Notes: generated by a model not told the origin, from the letters alone. A stretch of DNA of 63,335 nucleotides from an uncultured Eubacteriales bacterium (GCA_902793325.1 CADBCY010000012.1:1-63335); one strand, 5' to 3'. Positions 15,640 to 24,476 are shown, counted from the stretch's first letter. Numbers and translations are program-made.

Positions 15640-16491
15640 ATGATGCATTTTACCCTGAACGACGGCAACACCATACCCGCCATCGGCTTTGGCGTGTTTA
15701 TGATTCCGGGCGACGGCCCCACCTACGATGCAGTGCTTCAGGCGCTCAAGGCCGGCTATCGCCATATCGACACGGCGGCGGCGTACTTCAACGAGGAGGA
15801 TGTGGGCAAGGCCATCCGCGACAGCGGCATTCCCCGCGAGGAGATCTTTGTGACCAGCAAGCTGTGGCTTCAGGATCACGGCTACGAGCAGGCAAAAGTG
15901 GGCATCGCCCGCTCCCTGTGCAAGCTGGACATGGGCTATATCGATCTGTACCTGATCCACCAGCCCTACGGAGACGTGCCCGGCGCGTGGAAGGCCCTGG
16001 AGGAGGCAAAGGCGGAGGGCAAGCTCAAGTCCATCGGCGTCAGCAACATGAGCCCGACGATCTGGAAGAAGTTCGTCCCCGGCTTTGAGACGAAGCCCGC
16101 CGTCAACCAGGTGGAGTTCAATCCTCTGTATCAGGAGAAGGAAATCCGCACCTTGATGGCCGAGACCAATACGCTGCTGGAGGCGTGGTATCCGCTGGGT
16201 CACGGCGACGCTTCGCTGCTGTCCAATCCCACGATCAAGGCGCTGGCCGACAAGTATGGCAAGAACGCCGGTCAGATCATCCTGCGCTTCGAGGTGCAGG
16301 ATGGCGTCATCACGCTGCCGAAGTCCACGAATCCCGAGCGCATCCGCACCAACCTGGACATCTTCGACTTCGAGCTGACTGGAGATGAAATGAACAAGAT
16401 CCGTGCGATGGATACCGGCAAGGGCTCCCACGACCCTGACGCGCCGGGCGTGGAGCAGATGCTCCGCAGTGCGTTCGTGATTGAGGATTAA
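15640..16491 (+). CDS. aldo/keto reductase
   Basis: 283 residues from ATG 15640, which AAAGGAGG precedes by about eight bases. The AKR5-like motifs are complete: GFGVFMIPGDG, GYRHIDTAAAYFNEEDVGKA (Asp, Tyr), VTSKLW (Lys), LYLIHQPYGD (His), and VITLPKSTNPERI for NADPH binding. It is a cytoplasmic NADPH-dependent carbonyl reductase. It closes the redox cluster and has no Fe-S domain, unlike the paralogue at 13.7 kb. Substrate range cannot be read from sequence. Confidence 0.9.
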   Translation: MMHFTLNDGNTIPAIGFGVFMIPGDGPTYDAVLQALKAGYRHIDTAAAYFNEEDVGKAIRDSGIPREEIFVTSKLWLQDHGYEQAKVGIARSLCKLDMGYIDLYLIHQPYGDVPGAWKALEEAKAEGKLKSIGVSNMSPTIWKKFVPGFETKPAVNQVEFNPLYQEKEIRTLMAETNTLLEAWYPLGHGDASLLSNPTIKALADKYGKNAGQIILRFEVQDGVITLPKSTNPERIRTNLDIFDFELTGDEMNKIRAMDTGKGSHDPDAPGVEQMLRSAFVIED

Positions 16492-16511
16492 GGCGAAGGT
16501 ATTTAAAGTAG

Positions 16512-16760
16512 TATTACCATCCAGGGTACCAGTCGCCGGAGCTGACCAACACGCTGTACTACTCGCTGCGGGAAAGCAACTGGCGGCTGATCATCGGCAA
16601 GGGACAGGAGTACGTGAACATGTCGCACGAGGCCGGCGCGCACCAGCTCACCGGCCAGATGAGCCCCAATGAGGGCGCGAACATGCAGGGCAACCTCTGG
16701 AAGGCCGCCCGCGAGGAACTCGACAGTTGGTACAAGGAAGGATACGTATTCGCGGATTAA
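16512..16760 (+). pseudogene. C-terminal fragment of an unidentified protein
   Basis: An open frame of about 82 codons from after a TAG at 16509 to TAA 16758-16760, with no plausible start. It reads naturally (HPGYQSPELTNTLYYSLRES, WRLIIGKGQEYVNMSHEAGA, ending EELDSWYKEGYVFAD) and shows the codon bias of its neighbours. I take it as the surviving 3' part of a gene whose 5' part was deleted; the family is not recognised. Confidence 0.5.
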
Positions 16761-16790
16761 CCACCGACCCGGAATAAGGAGGATTAACCC

Positions 16791-17594
16791 ATGAACAAGC
16801 AATGGATCGCACTGTTGGCGCTGCTGCTGGCGGCGCTCGTCCCCGCGCTGGCGCTGGCGGAACAGCCGCCGGAGGAAGCGCTCGCAGGCGCGGAGGCCGT
16901 CGTCGAGGCCGGCGACGCGGCCCCGGCCCAGGATTTTGCGTACGACATCCCGCCCGCCGAAGCGAACGTGCAGATGGCGCTGGAGGACTTCTTCGTCGAC
17001 TACGACGACATGACCGTGATCACCTACCTGGGCGCGGGCGGCAACGTGGTCGTGCCCGTGGGCATCACCGGCATCCGCGCGCTGGCGTTCAACTACTGCG
17101 ACAACGTGACCGCCGTGGTGCTCCCCGACACCTGCACCTCCATCGGCGACAACGCCTTTGAACACTGCGAGGCGCTGACGGACATCAGCATCCCCGCCAG
17201 CGTGGTCACCATCGGCGCGAACGTGTTCGAGGGCGTGCCCAAGACGCTGAAGATCCACGGCGACGCCGGCTCCGTCGCCCAGAGCTGGGCCGAGGCCAAC
17301 GGCTTCACCTTCGTGGCCGACGGTGGCGGCAGCATCATCATCCCCGTGGAGCCCAACAGCGTGAAGATCACCAAGGGCAAGACGGCCAAGCTGAAGAAGG
17401 GCAAGAAGCTGAAGCTGGTGGCGGTGACGGACCCCGAGGGCGCGCAGACCACCCTGACCTGGAAGAGCAGCAACAAGAAGGTCGCCACCGTCACGCAGGA
17501 CGGCGTGGTGAAGGGCAAGAAGAAGGGCACGGCGAAGATCACCGTGACCACCTCGAACGGCAAAAAGGCGACCATCAAGGTCACCGTGAAATAA
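16791..17594 (+). CDS. secreted protein with leucine-rich (BspA-type) repeat and BIG2 domain
   Basis: 267 residues with a signal peptide (LLALLLAALVPALALAEQP). The central part (about 70-160) holds BspA-like LRR_5 repeats: NYCDNVTAVVLPDTCTSIG and CEALTDISIPASVVTIG. The C-terminus (about 185-267) is a bacterial Ig-like group 2 domain (GKTAKLKKGKKLKLVAV, TWKSSNKKVATVTQDGVV) with many Lys residues. It is likely a surface-associated or wall-binding protein. GGAGG precedes the ATG. It is followed by another secreted protein after 15 bases. Confidence 0.82.
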   Translation: MNKQWIALLALLLAALVPALALAEQPPEEALAGAEAVVEAGDAAPAQDFAYDIPPAEANVQMALEDFFVDYDDMTVITYLGAGGNVVVPVGITGIRALAFNYCDNVTAVVLPDTCTSIGDNAFEHCEALTDISIPASVVTIGANVFEGVPKTLKIHGDAGSVAQSWAEANGFTFVADGGGSIIIPVEPNSVKITKGKTAKLKKGKKLKLVAVTDPEGAQTTLTWKSSNKKVATVTQDGVVKGKKKGTAKITVTTSNGKKATIKVTVK

Positions 17595-17609
17595 GAAGGA
17601 GGAATCCCC

Positions 17610-18101
17610 ATGAAGAAGACGTTTTGCATCCTGCTGGCCCTCGCGCTGTGCCTGATCGGCGCGGCGTCCGCCGAGACCGTCGCCAACCCCTGGGTCGAAG
17701 CCACTTCCGCGGACATCGCGGAGGCGATCGGCGCGGCCTTCGGCATCCCCGAAGGCGCGGAGGAGATCACCTACGCCCTCATGCCCGATCAGGGCCTGGC
17801 CGAGATGAACTTCAAGCTGGACGGCATCGCCTACACCGCGCGCATCCAGTCCGCGGAGGCGTTCACCGACATCGCCGGCCTGTACTACGAGTGGGGCGAG
17901 GGGATCCCCTTCTCCATCGCCGGCTTCGAGGGCCTGGAGCGCCGCGCGAAGGCGGACGGCGAGGACATCGCCCTGTGCCAGTGGTTCGATTCGGACATGG
18001 GGCTCATGTACGCGGTGTCGGCCATCGGCGCGGACCTGGAGAACGTGAACCTCGCGCCCGTCGCCGGGGCGATCTACGCTCAGGCAGAGGAAGCGGAATA
18101 A
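17610..18101 (+). CDS. secreted hypothetical protein
   Basis: 163 residues with a signal peptide (MKKTFCILLALALCLIGAAS, cleavage near ASA-ET). The mature protein is acidic and compact, alternating helices (SADIAEAIGAAFGIPEGAEE) and strands (ITYALMPDQGLAEMNFKLDG, IAYTARIQS, ALCQWFDSDMGLMYAVSAIG). This is a single extracytoplasmic domain of unknown type. AAGGAGG precedes the ATG. It is probably co-transcribed with the LRR/BIG2 gene. Confidence 0.7.
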   Translation: MKKTFCILLALALCLIGAASAETVANPWVEATSADIAEAIGAAFGIPEGAEEITYALMPDQGLAEMNFKLDGIAYTARIQSAEAFTDIAGLYYEWGEGIPFSIAGFEGLERRAKADGEDIALCQWFDSDMGLMYAVSAIGADLENVNLAPVAGAIYAQAEEAE

Positions 18102-18188
18102 CGGCGCAACGGGCACGGCCGCGCGGCGATGCGTCGCCGCGCCGGCCCCGCCCGTCGGGCCGGACAACGCATGAAAGAGGTGACCGCA

Positions 18189-18587
18189 GTGAATACACTT
18201 TGGCGCAGCGCAGTATTCCGGGCAATGATCGGCGCCGTCCTCGGCATGCTGGTCGGCCTGCTGCTCTGCCAGAGGAGCGAGCTTCCGCTGCTGTCCTTCG
18301 TGCTGCCAAACTCCGCCTACGGCGCGCTGGTCATGGGCGCGACCGTGGTCTATGACATCGAGGACTGGAGCCTGACGCGCTCCACGCTCTGCCACCTGCT
18401 CGTCACGCTGGCCGGGTTCTGCATCCTGGGCGCGGCGCAGGGCTGGCTGCGCTTCGTACCGCTGTGGGTGCTGATCGCCTTCCTCGGGGTCTATTTCATC
18501 ATATGGCTGGTTCAGTGGGCGATTTGCAGCTACCGGGTGCACAGCCTGAACCTGTTCCTGCGCCGGCGGCGATCGAGGCGCGAATAG
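18189..18587 (+). CDS. DUF3021-like membrane protein
   Basis: 132 residues from a GTG at 18189, chosen because AGAGGTGA sits just upstream; an in-frame ATG at 18171 would add six residues. Four membrane helices are visible. NSAYGALVMGATVVYDIEDW, SLTRSTLCHLLVTLAGF and FIIWLVQWAICSYRVHSLN follow the DUF3021 pattern. DUF3021 genes are usually next to LytTR regulators; none is present here. The function is unknown. Confidence 0.65.
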   Translation: MNTLWRSAVFRAMIGAVLGMLVGLLLCQRSELPLLSFVLPNSAYGALVMGATVVYDIEDWSLTRSTLCHLLVTLAGFCILGAAQGWLRFVPLWVLIAFLGVYFIIWLVQWAICSYRVHSLNLFLRRRRSRRE

Positions 18588-18705
18588 CGCACTTTCGACG
18601 CGCAAACCCCGCGCCTTCCGCGCCCTGAAACGGCGCGCTCCGGGCGCCGAAAACGCGCGTTCGGGCGACTTTGGACGACCAAAATGAAATGGGAGTGATT
18701 TCCTG

Positions 18706-19561
18706 ATGAGCCGGAAGAGGGATGCTTCGCCGATCAACTGCATCGCCACGGGCCTGCTGGCCTATATCCTCACCGTGCCGGTACACGAGCTGTTTCACAT
18801 GCTCACCTGCCTTGCCTACGGGGACGGGATACGCTGCTTCTCGGCCAGCGCGGTGGAGTCGATGAACCGCTTCGATTACACGGCGCTGCCGGCCTTCCAC
18901 CGCATCATGGTCGCGGGCGGCAGCGCGTCCATACTGAACGCCGTCATCGGCCTGATCCTGGCCGTCGTGCTGCTGAAGGCTTCGATGGGCCCGACCGTGC
19001 GGCTGCTCCTCACGCAGCTCATGGGCGCCCAGTTGGCGCAGGGCTTCGGATACTTCATGATCGGCGGCTTCTTCGCCGCGGGCGACTGGGGGCAGGTGTT
19101 CGCCCGCTTCCCCAACGATCCCGGGTTCGTCATCGCCCTGCGCGCCATCCTCTCCGTGGTCGGCTCCGCCGGCGTCGTCGGCAGCTTCTTCCTGCTCAAC
19201 CACAGGTCCTACTTCTTTATCGAAAACCCGTCGAGCCGGAAGGAGCGGATGCGCATCGCCCTGGAGCTGCACCTCACCATGCTGATCCTCGGGGTCGTAC
19301 TGGGCATGATCGTATCCGTCCTGTCCCCGGCGCGGGCGTCGGGCGAGCTGAGCCTGGGGCTGGCGGCGCTCTACAACCTCATGTGGATCCCCTTCTTCTG
19401 GGGGTTCATGTTCACGGGCGTGATGAAGGTGCTGCCGCCGAAGCGGCGGCGGTTCCTCTACCCCCCTCCCCGCCGCGCCGAACTACGCGCTGCTGGCGGC
19501 GGGCGCGGCGCTGGCGCTGATCGACGTCTTCGTGCTCGGCCCGGGCATCTTCTTCCATTAG
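18706..19561 (+). CDS. M50-like membrane metalloprotease, frameshifted near 3' end
   Basis: About 284 residues if the frame is restored. VPVHELFHMLTC near residue 27 contains the zinc motif H-E-x-x-H inside a hydrophobic segment, as in site-2-protease-like intramembrane peptidases; several further helices follow (VIGLILAVVLLK, FVIALRAILSVVGSAGVVGS). After LPPKRRRFLYPPP the frame becomes non-biological, while the adjacent frame continues as another helix, APNYALLAAGAALALIDVFV, to TAG 19559-19561. The switch is at the C-rich tract 19460-19471 and needs one base removed. It may be a real mutation, phase variation or a sequencing error. Confidence 0.65.
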
Positions 19562-19593
19562 CCCGGCGCGCGGCAGCGGACCCATTGACGACG

Positions 19594-19624
19594 GAAGGGG
19601 CGGCCTGTTGGAGGCCGCCCCTTC
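19594..19624. terminator. intrinsic terminator between convergent genes
   Basis: A 13-base-pair perfect stem (GAAGGGGCGGCCT with AGGCCGCCCCTTC) around a five-base loop, followed on the plus strand by TTCAT. It serves the metalloprotease gene and, on the other strand, the end of the sugar-permease operon. Confidence 0.75.
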
Positions 19625-19654
19625 TTCATATCGGTTCGATTGTATGCCGACGGG

Positions 19655-20725
19655 TTATTCCTTATCCTTGCTCTTGTGCTTGCCGCGGTTGGACAGCACC
19701 ACGCTCTGCAGGATGATAAAGAACCCGAGCATCGCGCCGCTGGCCATCTCCTGCCACCAGGAGGCGTTCAGCGGGCTGAGGGCGATGATCTTCTGGATCG
19801 TCGCGAGGATCATGACGCCGAACAGCGTGCCGATGACGTTGCCCACGCCGCCGGTCAGCAGCGTTCCGCCGATGATCGAGGCCGCGATGGCGTCCATCTC
19901 GCTGCGCATCGCGACGCTGGCGTTGCCGGCGGGCTTGTGCATGAGAAACACGTAGCCGGCCAGGCCGCTGAGCAGGCCGCTGAGCACGTAACTCCAGAAG
20001 CAGGTGCTGCGGACGTTGATGCCCAGCATCAGCGCGCTCTGCCTGTTGCCGCCCAGGGCGTAGATGTTCCGGCCGAAGCGCATGAAGTGCAGCATCAGGT
20101 AGACCAGGATCACGACGCACAGCGCCACCACCGCGCCGATCTCGAGCTTGGCCGGGATCGGGTTGCCGTTCTGGGCGACGTAGCCCAGCCACGGGATCTT
20201 GATCTTCGACTTCACCAGCGCCAGGAACGCCTCGTGCGTCACCTTCACCGGGTTGACCGAGAGCATCGTGGTCAGGCCCCTGGACAGGAACATGCCCGCC
20301 AGCGTGACGATAAAGGGCTGGATCCCCAGGAAGCTGACCAGGAAGCCCTCCAGCACGCCGAAGGCCAGGCCGATGCCCAGCGCCAGCAGGATCGTCAGCA
20401 ATATGCTGAGGAAGCCGTTCTGGATGCCGTTGTTGTTCAGGAACAGGGCGCAGCTCATGACCGTCAGGCCGATCACGCCGCCGACGCTGATGTTGATGCC
20501 GCCGCCGATCATGACGATGGTCAGGCTGCAGGAAATGATGATCAGCGCCGCGTTGTCGTTGAGGAGGTCAAAGATCTGCTGGAACTTCAGGAATCCGCCG
20601 CCCAGGAAGATCATGGCCGCGGCGTACATGAAGGCGAAGATGCAGATACTGATGGTCATCAGCAACTGGGCATCGGTCATGGGCTCCTTCCGCTTGGCGC
20701 GGGAAGTGGTATTCACGCCGGTCAT
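19655..20725 (-). CDS. sugar ABC transporter permease, RbsC/YjfF type
   Basis: 356 residues with about eight to ten helices. LTIVMIGGGINISVGGVIGL (about 68-87) is the signature of ribose/galactofuranose-type BPD_transp_2 permeases, and GIQPFIVTLAGMFLSRGL the following conserved loop. LGGNRQSALMLGINV matches the ...GGN...A...GI motif. It is the last gene of a four-gene importer and its start abuts the stop of the other permease. It forms the membrane channel with that protein. Confidence 0.9.
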   Translation of the reverse strand: MTGVNTTSRAKRKEPMTDAQLLMTISICIFAFMYAAAMIFLGGGFLKFQQIFDLLNDNAALIIISCSLTIVMIGGGINISVGGVIGLTVMSCALFLNNNGIQNGFLSILLTILLALGIGLAFGVLEGFLVSFLGIQPFIVTLAGMFLSRGLTTMLSVNPVKVTHEAFLALVKSKIKIPWLGYVAQNGNPIPAKLEIGAVVALCVVILVYLMLHFMRFGRNIYALGGNRQSALMLGINVRSTCFWSYVLSGLLSGLAGYVFLMHKPAGNASVAMRSEMDAIAASIIGGTLLTGGVGNVIGTLFGVMILATIQKIIALSPLNASWWQEMASGAMLGFFIILQSVVLSNRGKHKSKDKE

Positions 20726-21814
20726 TCAGCCCACCCCCTTCCGGATGACGGCATTGGAGCCGCCGATGCGGGACTTCTTCCACAGTGACGTCAGCTTTTC
20801 CTTTACGACCGGCGAGCCGGCGATCACGATGATGATGATGACGATGGCCTTGTAGGCCTTGACGTTGACGGGGCTGACGTTCATGGCGTATAGGGTGGTG
20901 GTCAGCATCTGGATGATGTAGGCGCCCAGGATACTGCCGCTCAGCTTGAACTTGCCGCCGCCCAGGTTGTTGCCGCCGATGGCGACCGCGAGGATGGCGT
21001 CCATCTCGATGTCCACCAGCAGCGTCTTGTGGTTCAACTGGCCCAGGCGGCACACGCCGATCACGCTGGCCACGGACACGCACACGCCCAGCAGCGCGAA
21101 GCTGAGCAGCTTGATGATCGTCGGGTTGATGCCGTTCAGCCGCGCCGCGCCCTGGTTGATGCCCACCGACTGGGTGTAGAGGCTGATGTTGGTGAACCTG
21201 AACACGACCGCCAGCAGCAGGCCCACCAGCAGCACCGCGAAGATCGGCGTCGGCACCGGGATGCCCGGGATGGTCATGCCCAGGGAGCTGATGATGGGGC
21301 TGTTCAACTGGGGCGTGGCGTCGCCGTTGATCCAGTAGGCGATGGACCGGCCGCACGAATACAGGATCAGCGTCGCGATCATCGGCTGGATCTTGAACAC
21401 GGCGACCAGCGTGCCGTTGAAGAGCTTGAAGAGGATCGTCGCCAGACAGCAGGCCAGGATGCTCAGGATCACCGTGCCGACGCTGATGCTGCCCGTGCCC
21501 TGGAGCACCTTCACGAACACGCTGCCCGCGATGGCGCCCACCGCGCCGACGGAAATGTCCTGTCCGCCGCAGGCCGCGGTGACCAGCGTCATGCCCATGG
21601 AGATGATCGCGAGCTCGCTGGCGCTGTCGATGATGCTGATCGGGTTGCCGGTCAGCACGCGGTTGCCGCTGTTGTTGACCGCCACCCCGATGCTGAAGAA
21701 GCCGGGATCGCGAATCAGGTTAAACAGAATCAATATGCCCAGGGCGATCAGTGGGATCAGCAACTGACCGAGCCCGGCCCGCAGTTTCTTGCGCTGCAGC
21801 ATATTACCGGTCAC
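20726..21814 (-). CDS. sugar ABC transporter permease, YtfT type
   Basis: 362 residues. The conserved membrane stretch SELAIISMGMTLVTAACGGQ then DISVGAVGAIAG is the RbsC/YtfT motif; KIQPMIATLILYSCGRSIAY is the next block. The pair of non-identical permeases matches E. coli YtfT/YjfF of the galactofuranose system rather than the single RbsC of ribose systems. Its start overlaps the end of the ATPase gene by 11 bases, indicating coupling. Confidence 0.9.
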   Translation of the reverse strand: MTGNMLQRKKLRAGLGQLLIPLIALGILILFNLIRDPGFFSIGVAVNNSGNRVLTGNPISIIDSASELAIISMGMTLVTAACGGQDISVGAVGAIAGSVFVKVLQGTGSISVGTVILSILACCLATILFKLFNGTLVAVFKIQPMIATLILYSCGRSIAYWINGDATPQLNSPIISSLGMTIPGIPVPTPIFAVLLVGLLLAVVFRFTNISLYTQSVGINQGAARLNGINPTIIKLLSFALLGVCVSVASVIGVCRLGQLNHKTLLVDIEMDAILAVAIGGNNLGGGKFKLSGSILGAYIIQMLTTTLYAMNVSPVNVKAYKAIVIIIIVIAGSPVVKEKLTSLWKKSRIGGSNAVIRKGVG

Positions 21815-23309
21815 CTCCCGCGATGGTCTTCATCACATAGCCCTGCGTCAACTGGTCGCCGGTCAGCTCACCCACGATCTTGCGGTCGCGCATGACGATC
21901 AGCCGCGAGCAGGTGCGCAGCATTTCCTCGATCTCGGAGGAGATGAACGTCACGCTCATGTTTTCCTCCGCCAGCTTCAGCACCAGCTTCTGGATCTCCA
22001 GCTTGGTGCCCACGTCGATGCCTCGCGTCGGCTCATCCAGGATCAGGTAGTCCGGGTGGGTCAGCAGCCAGCGCGCCAGGATGACCTTCTGCTGGTTGCC
22101 GCCGGACAGCGACTTGATGGGCGTATCCTGGGAAGCCGTCTTGATCTGCAGGGCATTGATGTACTCGTCCGCGAACTGCCGCATCTGGGCCTTTGACATG
22201 GGGTGGAAGAAGCCCTTCATCACCTGCAGCGCGAGGATGATGTTCTCACGCACCGAGAGGTCGGCGATGATGCCGTCGCGCTTGCGGTCCTCCGGCAGGT
22301 ATCCGATGCCGTTCTTCATGGCCTCGCGGGGGTTGGTGATCTTCACGTCCTTGCCCTTCACGCGCACCTTGCCGCCGGTCACGCGGTCCGCGCCGAATAT
22401 GGCGCGCACGCTCTCGCTTCGGCCGGAGCCCAGCAGGCCCGTGAAGCCGTTGACCTCGCCCCGGTGGATGCAGAAATCGAAGGGCCGGCTCTCCGAGCTG
22501 GACAGCGCGTTGGCCTCGTACACGACCTCGTCGGCGCCGAGGCTCTTCTGGCCGACCTGCTCCATGTTCGCCAGGTCGTTCAGGTCCTTGCCCATCATCT
22601 TGGCGACCAGCTCCACCTGGGGCAGATCCTGGATGGCGTATTCGCCGACCAGCTCGCCGTTTCTCAGCACGGTGATGCGGTCGCAGACCTCGTACACCTG
22701 CTCCAGGAAGTGGGTGACGAATATGATGCCGACGCCGCGCGCCTTCAAATCGCGCATCAGCTTGAACAGCATCTCCACTTCCTTCTCGTCCAGCGACGAG
22801 GTGGGCTCGTCCAGGATCAGCACCTTGCACTGCATGTCCACCGCGCGGGCGATGGCGACCATCTGCTGGACGGCCAGCGAGCAGCGGGACAGCTCCTGCC
22901 TGGCCCTGGCCGGGATGCCCAGGTTGTCCAGCAGCTCGGTCGCCCGCTTCTCGTATTCCTTCCAGTGGACGACTTCCCCGTTTGTCCTGCCGATGAACAT
23001 GTTTTCCGCCACCGTCAGGTTGGGGCACAGGGTGATCTCCTGGTACACCGTGCTTATGCCGATGTTCTGCGCGTCCTGGGGGGAGTGGATGCGGGCTTCC
23101 TTGTCGCCGCCTTCCACCCAGATGCTGCCGCCGTCCTTCTCGTAGACGCCCGTCAGCACCTTGATCAGCGTGGACTTGCCCGCGCCGTTTTCCCCCATCA
23201 GCGCGTGGATCTCGCCCTTGCGCAGCGTGAAATCCACGTTATTCAGCGCTATCGTGCCCGGAAAATACTTGTAGATCCCGCGCATGGTCAAAACCGCATC
23301 ATTCTGCAT
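21804..23309 (-). CDS. sugar ABC transporter ATPase, two-domain RbsA/YtfR type
   Basis: 501 residues from the ATG at 23309, which has GGAAGGAGC upstream. Domain 1 has Walker A GENGAGKSTL, Walker B VLILDEPTSSLDEKE and a degenerate signature (CSLAVQQMVAIARA). Domain 2 has a degenerate Walker A (GLLGSGRSESV), signature LSGGNQQKVILARWL and Walker B LILDEPTRGIDVGT. One competent and one degenerate nucleotide site is normal for this family. It powers the adjacent two-permease importer. Confidence 0.93.
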   Translation of the reverse strand: MQNDAVLTMRGIYKYFPGTIALNNVDFTLRKGEIHALMGENGAGKSTLIKVLTGVYEKDGGSIWVEGGDKEARIHSPQDAQNIGISTVYQEITLCPNLTVAENMFIGRTNGEVVHWKEYEKRATELLDNLGIPARARQELSRCSLAVQQMVAIARAVDMQCKVLILDEPTSSLDEKEVEMLFKLMRDLKARGVGIIFVTHFLEQVYEVCDRITVLRNGELVGEYAIQDLPQVELVAKMMGKDLNDLANMEQVGQKSLGADEVVYEANALSSSESRPFDFCIHRGEVNGFTGLLGSGRSESVRAIFGADRVTGGKVRVKGKDVKITNPREAMKNGIGYLPEDRKRDGIIADLSVRENIILALQVMKGFFHPMSKAQMRQFADEYINALQIKTASQDTPIKSLSGGNQQKVILARWLLTHPDYLILDEPTRGIDVGTKLEIQKLVLKLAEENMSVTFISSEIEEMLRTCSRLIVMRDRKIVGELTGDQLTQGYVMKTIAGGDR

Positions 23310-23354
23310 CTGGGATTGCTCCTTCCCCGGATAGATACCTTGTACATTCAAGAG

Positions 23355-23402
23355 AGGGCGCGGTATGAACGCGCGCATTACCGTTCGTTCATACCGCGCC
23401 CT
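23355..23402 (-). promoter_or_regulatory. intra-operon hairpin between binding protein and ATPase genes
   Basis: A perfect 17-base inverted repeat (AGGGCGCGGTATGAACG and complement) with a 14-base loop fills the gap after the binding-protein stop. There is no T-run after it on the minus strand, so it is more likely an RNA-stabilising or attenuating hairpin than a full terminator. It would permit more binding protein than membrane subunits. Confidence 0.7.
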
Positions 23403-23422
23403 GAGGAACCCTGGCCGTTGAA

Positions 23423-24388
23423 TTACAGGCCGTAGTTGTCGATGTCTTCCTGGGTGATGGTCTTGGCGTCGAAGCCCTTCTCATCGGAGATGATCTGGTT
23501 CTTCTCGTTCAGGCCCTCGATCTCGCCGCCGGCCTCCAGGGTCTTGATCATCTCGTCGATGACCGCCGCCTGGAAGGGGCTGCACTGTCCGTCGTAGTTC
23601 CACTCGCCGGCCAGCAGCTTCTCCAGCGCCCACTTGTTGCAGTCGAAGCCCATGATGATCACGTCGCCGTCCACGCCGTGGGTGATGCCGGCAGCATCCA
23701 GCGCCTGCACGACACCGTCGGCCATGCCGTCGTTCTCGGCGTACACGATGTTGAACTTCTCGCCGGCGTTGATGGCCGCCTCAGCGATCTTACGGGCCTC
23801 GTTGGGATCCCAGCTGTCGCCGCCGGTGCCTTCGCGGACGATGGTCCAGTTGGCCTCGGCTTCACACTTCTCGGTCAGGGGATCGGAACGGCCGATCTGA
23901 GCGGCGGAACCAAGCTGGCCCTGGATGTGCAGGATGTTGTACTCCTCCAGGCCCAGGCTCTCCAGCCACGCCACGGCGGTCTCGCCTTCCTGACGCATGT
24001 CGGAAACCACGGCCGCGGTGTACAGGGAGGGATCGCAGTCGATCATACGGTCGAACAGGAACACCTTGACGCCGGCTTCCTGAGCGGCTTCCAGGACCTC
24101 GTCCCAGCCGGTCGCCTCAGCGGCGGAAACCAGGATGTACTGCACGCCCTCGGTGATGAAGCCGTTGGCGGCCTCGAGCTGCTTGTCGGCGGTGGGAGCG
24201 GTGACGAAGGTGGCGTCATAGCCGTTGTCCGCGGTGAAGGTGTCGGTCAGGTTCTTGACGTTCGCCTGACGGTAACCGGACTCGGAGGGATCCAGGTTGA
24301 TGATGCCAACCTTGATGCCATCGGCCAGGGCGGTGACGGCGCTCAGCGCCAGGATCAGAGCGAGAGTCAGCACGAGAATCTTCTTCAT
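23423..24388 (-). CDS. sugar ABC transporter substrate-binding protein, YtfQ type
   Basis: 321 residues from the ATG at 24388 after GGAGG. Signal peptide MKKILVLTLALILALSAVTA with a TALA-DG cleavage site. The mature protein is a periplasmic-binding protein type 1 fold (IKVGIINLDPSESGYRQANV, FLFDRMIDCDPSLYTAAVVS, VYAENDGMADGVVQALDAAG). LDPSESGYRQ resembles the start of the galactofuranose binder YtfQ. It captures sugar for the permease/ATPase genes downstream. A paralogue with a lipobox sits in the sensory operon at 27.6-28.6 kb. Confidence 0.9.
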   Translation of the reverse strand: MKKILVLTLALILALSAVTALADGIKVGIINLDPSESGYRQANVKNLTDTFTADNGYDATFVTAPTADKQLEAANGFITEGVQYILVSAAEATGWDEVLEAAQEAGVKVFLFDRMIDCDPSLYTAAVVSDMRQEGETAVAWLESLGLEEYNILHIQGQLGSAAQIGRSDPLTEKCEAEANWTIVREGTGGDSWDPNEARKIAEAAINAGEKFNIVYAENDGMADGVVQALDAAGITHGVDGDVIIMGFDCNKWALEKLLAGEWNYDGQCSPFQAAVIDEMIKTLEAGGEIEGLNEKNQIISDEKGFDAKTITQEDIDNYGL

Positions 24389-24437
24389 TGTGATTGCCTC
24401 CATTCGTTATTTCGGCGTTTCCGCCGTTTACATGCGT

Positions 24438-24466
24438 ATTGTAACATCCTCCGCCCTTTAAGTGAA
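24438..24466 (-). promoter_or_regulatory. candidate promoter of YtfQ-type importer operon
   Basis: Minus strand: TTCACT (24466-24461), a 17-base spacer, TACAAT (24443-24438). The weak -35 box fits activator dependence; the YesN-like regulator gene ends only 11 bases away. Confidence 0.45.
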
Positions 24467-24476
24467 TGCAATCGTT

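Noticed and set aside
16503-18749. 748-codon antisense open frame
   Set aside because: Covers at least three plus-strand genes with signal peptides and Shine-Dalgarno sites; composition is that of a shadow frame.
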